A stretch of DNA of 64,000 nucleotides, from NCBI GenBank assembly GCA_914767715.1, contig OU612068.1, positions 20,026,001 to 20,090,000 on the forward strand, in the 5' to 3' direction. The notes below the pieces were generated by a model, which saw only the letters and a program-made list of their open reading frames with translations, did not search any database and was not told the origin of the DNA. This DNA comes from Membranipora membranacea (Eukaryota > Bryozoa > Gymnolaemata > Cheilostomatida > Membraniporidae). The translations under genes and the position numbers were made by a program. Shown piece after piece: positions 59,001-64,000 of the stretch. Every line of letters starts with the position of its first letter. Positions within the stretch are counted from its first letter, which is position 1.

Positions 59001-61146
59001 GAATGGACCCTACACTAGATGTGATTCTCAAGAGGACGGACCTTACAATCAGAGATATGTTACCAAGCTACTACAGAACTTCAGATCACACCCGGCCATC
59101 CTTGAAGTGCCGAACCAGCTGTTTTATAAGTTTGAGTTGGTTCCTTCGGCGAAGAGAGAAGAGCGGGAGAAGTTCTGCGGTTGGAGAGTGAGTCAATATT
59201 ATCTGGTGATTTAAAAGTCGATCATCTGCTATTTTCCAAATATGCCATCATTTTTTGTAAAAGGAAACAGGAAGCGATTTGAAATCAGTTACGACAATAA
59301 ATAAAACGAGGATCTTGTAAACACAAACTGGTCTGAGCATTAGCAAAATGGTAATAGCAAAGCTGATTCAGAAACTGTAATATCTAACAGCGTCAATATT
59401 TTAATTTCAGCATCTGCCTGAAACCACCATGAATCGGTATCTTAATGATCAGATCGGATTCCCGCTGGTGTTTTATCGAGTTGATGGCAGAGAAGAACAG
59501 GAGCCTCACAGCCCATCCTGGTACAATCGACATGAGGTGTTGTGTGTTCTGGACTATGTTGAGAAGTTATTGTTCAACAGTAATGTAGCTGTGAAGCCAA
59601 GTGATATCGGAATCATCTCCCCATACCTACTGCAGGTCAGTGTGCTGTGATAAGATGGTAATTTGATCAGCCATAATTCAATATTAATCGGCCATTGTAC
59701 TTCACAGCAGGTACCTAAAAATTATTATGATGTCAATAAATGTATAAAAAAATACATTTTCTGCGAGACATTTTTCATTGTATGTTTGTGGGCGTTGCAC
59801 TCACTTTCAGTGAGAGAGGGCAACACCGTAATATATAGCTTTATAATTACTAACTGAGTTCTGTGTGATAGAGTACAGCTCGCTTCTATTATTTTAGTGC
59901 AAGAAAATAAGAAAGGCTCTGGGAAATATTGACCTGGATAAATTAAACTCACTGGATGAAGATATTGAGCAGATTAAAGTTGGCACTGTAGAGAAATTCC
60001 AGGGCAATGAGAGAGAAGTGATTATAATCAGCACTGTCCGGAGTCAGCCAGATATGCTGAAAGAAGACAAGAAATTCAATCTTGGATTCGTCAGCAACAA
60101 GAAAGTGAGAAAGCTTACTGATTTTATTGCTTTTCCAACAATTTAGAATACAAACTTGGATGAAAACCATTATTTTCATAGTTTCGCAAGGAGTTAGAAA
60201 ACAGTCTTTGATTAGTCAATTAGAATTTAAAAACAAAATTGTTTAGATTTTAAGAATTCATGGCATCCAACAAAGAAAATCTGTCCAGTTCTATGCTAGC
60301 TCATCTATGCTAACTGATGCTAAGCCCAATGTCTGTACCATTTAAAATTCCAAGTGATGTTTATCTGACACTATCTCCATCTTGTTTCCAGCGCTTCAAC
60401 GTGGCTGTAACAAGAGCAAAGTCGCTGCTGATTGTTGTTGGGAATCCTGAGGTTCTCTGCACTGATGAAAACTGGAGAAGGTAATTATTAGATGAGATTA
60501 TTAGATGTAATTAATATATTAGATGAATATAGGTTCAATAAATATCTACAGTACTTAATGTAGGATATTTTCACTGTTTACTCTCAACTTATTACCTGAT
60601 AGAAAAAGTCACTCACCTTGGTGACAGTCCATTGTGTTTGTGACGCAGCAATGCTACGCATATTTATTATAAAACATGAACTTCTTTGTTTCATTCAGAC
60701 TGTTACAACACATAATAAATGGAGGCGGTTATGAGGGAACTCCTCTGAATAAGAATGCACTGAGAGTAGAGCCTGAACATCTCAGAATGGATGATCTCAA
60801 TATACAGGGTAAGTGTCCACTAAATAACAAAGTGTGATGATAAGTAATAGATAGGACAGCTTCTCCCTCATTTTTAGTTCAATCCGCGTTTTGGGTTTTT
60901 GTGCTGTTATTATTGTTGATTTGATCATCATTCATGTTGTAATCATAGAAAAAGAACCAACTGGGCTTCTCTGAGGCACTGAAAGCCGATGCTGAGACGC
61001 TGGAAATATTGGGTGATAATAAAGCATGTCTTTTTTGGTTGATTTTTATATAATCTTACTTTTTAGACAAAGGCCAAGGGGCAGCAGGTGATGGATATAG
61101 TGATTATCAGTTACATATCGATGATACTATGGAGATGAGTAGATAG
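53029..61146 (+). CDS. MOV10/Armitage-like RNA helicase, copy B
   Basis: Fifteen exons recognised: 53029-53297, 53650-53896, 54641-54739, 55763-55943, 56397-56539, 56900-57236, 57487-57642, 57895-58007, 58460-58662, 58967-59187, 59411-59635, 59898-60104, 60392-60480, 60699-60808, 61067-61146. They encode about 893 residues in frame. All helicase motifs of copy A are present ([47 protein letters not shown]), so it should be an active ATPase. The first recognised exon opens with an acceptor needing two preceding bases, so a small start exon lies upstream, probably beyond the LINE at 51778-53001; I could not identify it. Exon lengths match copy A almost one to one, except that 56900-57236 is a single exon where copy A has two. 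Divergence is greatest in the N-terminal third. The C-terminal tail [17 protein letters not shown] is shared with copy A. AATAAA is at 61273-61278. Confidence 0.9.
54155..54502. mobile_element. 348-bp TIR element (MITE), helicase B intron
   Basis: Inverted ends of about 50 bp begin AGCTGCGTTTACATGTGCGA and end with the reverse complement, with few mismatches. TTA flanks both sides (54152-54154, 54503-54505), a 3-bp duplication of the kind made by PIF/Harbinger transposases. No coding frame. The middle has TCGGT- and GTTCA-rich sequence. Confidence 0.75.
54913..55319. mobile_element. MITE made of repeated TCTGGGA/TCCCAGA words, helicase B intron
   Basis: The left end GGCTGGTGCACATTGTCCCA and right end TGGGACAATGTGAACCAGCC are inverted repeats, flanked by TTTA-like bases. 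Inside, the words CATCTGGGA, CCCAGAC and AATGTGAACAT recur many times in both orientations, so the strand can fold into several alternative stems. No coding frame. Confidence 0.75.
56766..56830. repeat. Half-copy of the hairpin MITE at 45193
   Basis: It matches one arm of the 45193-45328 element (AGTGCTCAGACGGCTGCAAT, GTTAGTGGCATTACATTATC) and then stops. The other arm is absent. It lies just before the fused exon of helicase B. Confidence 0.65.
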
Positions 61147-63749
61147 AGTGCAACCCTCATCTACTGGTTGTGACCTTTCACCTCTCCATTCCATTGATAT
61201 AACATACTGATATATAAATATATATGCACCAGTTCTATTTTCCTACTAATCTCTCTCTCTTTATCTGTTTTAAATAAAAAAGATTATGACAAAAGAAAAG
61301 CGAAATTGACCTCTAGGGTTCCCATGACATGAAGTACCATAAAATTATGTCATGTTTGATCCAATTTATATGCATTTAGGATGGTTCTAAATTCTACTGG
61401 TTAGCCCGGCATGGGCGTCAGAAGGATTAACCAAGTGGTGCTCCTTTTAGCTGTGGAGTAGTTAGTGGCATGTGTAAGCGGGGAGGGGCGCCCAAGCGCC
61501 CTCCCGCCGACGGAATTTTTTTGAAATTCGAGACCCAAAAAGAGACATTCTGGTACATACCAGCCAACTTTTATGGATGAGCAACACCAAGCATGATACC
61601 AAAAATATTTAACAGCAACAGCCCGGGCCCCGATTGAAAGTTCTAGCGATAAAAGAAAACATTGAGTTCCAATTAATAAAAAAAAAAATTTAAACCTCCC
61701 AAGGGGTGCTCACTTGAGCACCCTGAGCACCCCTTCTGACGCCCATGGCCACCTGCAGTTAGAGGAGGCAAATCTAGGCAGATTAGATCTACCTTTATGT
61801 ATCCAGGGAGTATCCCATACTTCTTGACTTGACATAGAATAGGATCAGAATCTCATGTAGAGAGAGGAACCTCCAAATATATGGAACACAAGAAACATTG
61901 TACTCTTAAATTGTGTTTCGTGAGATAAAGAGGACAACTTGCTATTGACATATCGGTCACAAGGAGCGAATAATAACAAAGCAAAGCAGACTTGCACAAT
62001 ATAAGTCTTTTTTCAGCTCGCCATTGTGCTTGGAGCTATATATTACAAGTAATAGAGGTATTGTAGCTTGTATTGCTATTTTTTATTAATTGTTTGTTTG
62101 GGAGTTTAAAAAAGCTGTTAGTGGAGAATGTTGTACTGTCTTGCCAATGTACCCTTTGCCATGCTGCAGAACTGAGGGCCTCTGCTTATTGCTTTTACCC
62201 AACAGTCTTAAAGAAGCTCTTCAAGAATCTAGGGGAGTTTCACAGGGCAGGATATTGTCTATCGATACAAGATCTATAGAAGCATATAGAACTTCTTACA
62301 TTTAAATTATTCCTGTAGACTTTGTGTTCTCAGACTCAGAATGATGGAGATGAGAAATTTAGAATTACTTAAAAGGATTCAAGCGAATATAAAGACTGGT
62401 GTCAAGGAAGAAAGAAAAGTGGCAACCAATCTCTGCCTGATTGAACATAATAACAATGTGTACATTACTAAACTAAACTGCTCCGTGTATTTGTAAATTA
62501 TGATGAGGCAATGTTGCTGGAGAAAGAAGCCTTTTGGAGGTGTTGACTTGGATGCCAACTTTAATTAGAAGGATTATTGAAAACACAAAACTCCCTGTAT
62601 TGATAGTTTTGCTCCCTCATTCGTGTTGAGTCAATGGTTTCATAAAGAGTGTGAATAGGGCATAGGTTCCAAATTCAAATTGCAGCGGTTAAAATATTGA
62701 TAAGCGATATAGTTTGTTTAATAACTCGCAGTCCTCTATAATAAACCTCTAATTTGCAATGCTCAAACACCATGTTGACCTATTAACTGACATGATGTAG
62801 TACAGCTGGCTAATACCAGCCGACGGATCATGAAAAATTCATGGAAAGAGACGGTTGAATAATTATGACCATGTTGACAAATTGATTTTAAGTCAAATTT
62901 CCAATAAATGAGATGATGGTGATGAATTACATTGCTCTAACAACTCCTCAGGGGTAAATCAGAACAAAGGTGTACATAATGGCCTCTTAGAGCTGCTAAG
63001 ATGAATAAAATTGTAATTATCAAAGATCTTTGAGATTATTATGTAATGAAGATGGGCACTTGATATTCCAGGTCCCAGTTGGGATCCCTGTCAAGGATAA
63101 GGTTTGTCCCGACAGGCAGCTATAATGTGAACAGCAGCACCGAATGATTATGGGCTTGTCTTGTATTGTAGCTTTTGTATTGTAGTATATTTTTATATAC
63201 CTAGAGCTAAGCATTATTTTCATGAATGTTGTTACAAGCTAGAATGGCAGCGAGTTATTTCCTAGAGCTTCTGTATTGAATGGTTAGTCACAGCAGCAGC
63301 AGCATCACAATGTGTGACTCTAAGTATATGTATTTATACAAGTATTACCGTGACCAATAAAATGTTGAATAAAATGCACAATTTCAATCTGTTAAGGCGT
63401 AACTTATAACGAGGCAAGATTTATTTATATAATATGTAAGTACTACCTCCTCAAGTGAAACACACAGGGATCTGAGTCCGCTAAAAAGGCCTTCATATCA
63501 CTCATCGAGGAGAAATACCCAACCCAGAAAAAAAAACATTAGGCACAGATTTGGTTGAGATATGATGTCTGCAGAAGCGTTTGATTGGTAGAGGAAATCG
63601 GCGACATCTTTGACATCTTTGAACCTGGATGAGCGATTAACTTTTGAAACTACCTGTCAATGTATTTCCCTCATAACACTTGAGTTAATTTGGGTCGATC
63701 ACAATCACTTATTGTGTAACTGTAGATCATCTTTAATCTAGTATGTAAG
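61147..63749. other. Gene-free interval between helicase B and the GPCR
   Basis: It contains the helicase 3' UTR and the TIR element at 61410-61747. The rest is AT-rich without a recognisable gene; open frames near 62073-62305 overlap one another and show no family features. Confidence 0.5.
61410..61747. repeat. 338-bp TIR element, possible MITE
   Basis: The ends CATGGGCGTCAGAAGG and CCTTCTGACGCCCATG are perfect inverted repeats of 16 bp, with GTGGTGCTC- and GAGCACC-type words just inside. No matching direct repeat was found outside. The middle has GC-rich patches. Confidence 0.6.
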
Positions 63750-64000
63750 CTAATGAGTACATGATCGGAACTGGCAACACAATATTTTTTTAAATACTAT
63801 TTGGAAGTCTCTACCCATGATAGCATATATACATGGGTTCATCAGAGAGTTAACATACCCCACCCAGAAAAATACATCAGACGCTGTGCTATCTAACTCG
63901 ATATCACTTACACCTTCTATAATAAAGTCGATAAAAAACGGAGTCCAACATACAAAAAATGCTACGATAATGACGGTAACTGTTTTCAAAGCTCGAGTTT
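63750..64000 (-). CDS. Class A (rhodopsin-like) GPCR, C-terminal part
   Basis: The frame is open from the right edge of the window to a stop at 63750. It encodes TM6 with the CWTPFF motif (the CWxP toggle of class A receptors) after a basic end of loop 3 (TRALKTVTVIIVAFFV). A short loop and TM7 with NSLMNPCIYAIM follow (NPxxY, here NPCIY), then helix 8 GRDFQIVFKKI and cysteines CC that may be palmitoylated. The tail is short (QFRSCTH). The motifs resemble amine- and peptide-type receptors; a ligand cannot be assigned from this part. The remainder lies outside the window. Confidence 0.88.
   Translation of the reverse strand, partial: TRALKTVTVIIVAFFVCWTPFFIDFIIEGVSDIELDSTASDVFFWVGYVNSLMNPCIYAIMGRDFQIVFKKILCCQFRSCTH

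Noticed and set aside
62073-62305. Two overlapping plus-strand frames
   Set aside because: No recognisable motif or splice context; likely chance in a gene-free interval.
1-64000. CRISPR arrays, prophage, bacterial operons
   Set aside because: No regular spaced repeats or bacterial gene layout; the sequence is intron-rich animal DNA.

Overview
This is a window of animal (metazoan) nuclear DNA. Genes are split by many GT-AG introns, a U2 snRNA and a tRNA-Asp sit inside a host intron, and the protein families (ELL, EFHC1, SLC8B1/NCLX, TTC36, CXorf65-like, MOV10-like, rhodopsin-class GPCR) are animal ones. The AT-rich sequence, mostly 0.2-1 kb introns, the invertebrate-style U2 5' domain and the many small inverted-repeat elements suggest a non-vertebrate animal. 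I cannot name the phylum from sequence alone.

Layout. The 5' end of an ELL elongation-factor gene (minus strand, 1896-3850) runs off the left edge. A decayed LINE reverse transcriptase piece lies at 4363-5025. EFHC1 (ten coding exons, minus strand, 6057-10759) is head to head with SLC8B1, the mitochondrial Na+/Ca2+ exchanger (17 coding exons, plus strand, 11601-31791). SLC8B1 intron 10 (about 8.6 kb) holds an intronless TTC36 gene on the opposite strand, a tRNA-Asp with two decayed relatives, and a U2 snRNA gene. Two SLC8B1 introns have minor-spliceosome (U12) signals, one AT-AC and one GT-AG. A CXorf65-like gene follows on the minus strand (32690-35507). About 4.5 kb with hairpin elements but no recognised gene comes next. 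Two tandem plus-strand MOV10/Armitage-type RNA helicase genes then occupy 39970-50220 and 53029-61146, separated by a truncated LINE. The C-terminal end of a class A GPCR (minus strand) runs off the right edge.

The genes do not form an operon or pathway. Links seen are the tandem helicase duplication, the shared 0.84-kb upstream interval of EFHC1 and SLC8B1, and the genes nested in SLC8B1. The least explained structure is a scatter of very small (about 28-56 bp) near-perfect hairpins flanked by 7-8 bp direct repeats, beside larger hairpin MITEs with 9-bp target duplications.

Exon boundaries were read by eye from splice signals, reading phase and family similarity. For SLC8B1, EFHC1 and both helicases the joined exons keep frame throughout. 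No transcript or database evidence was available.
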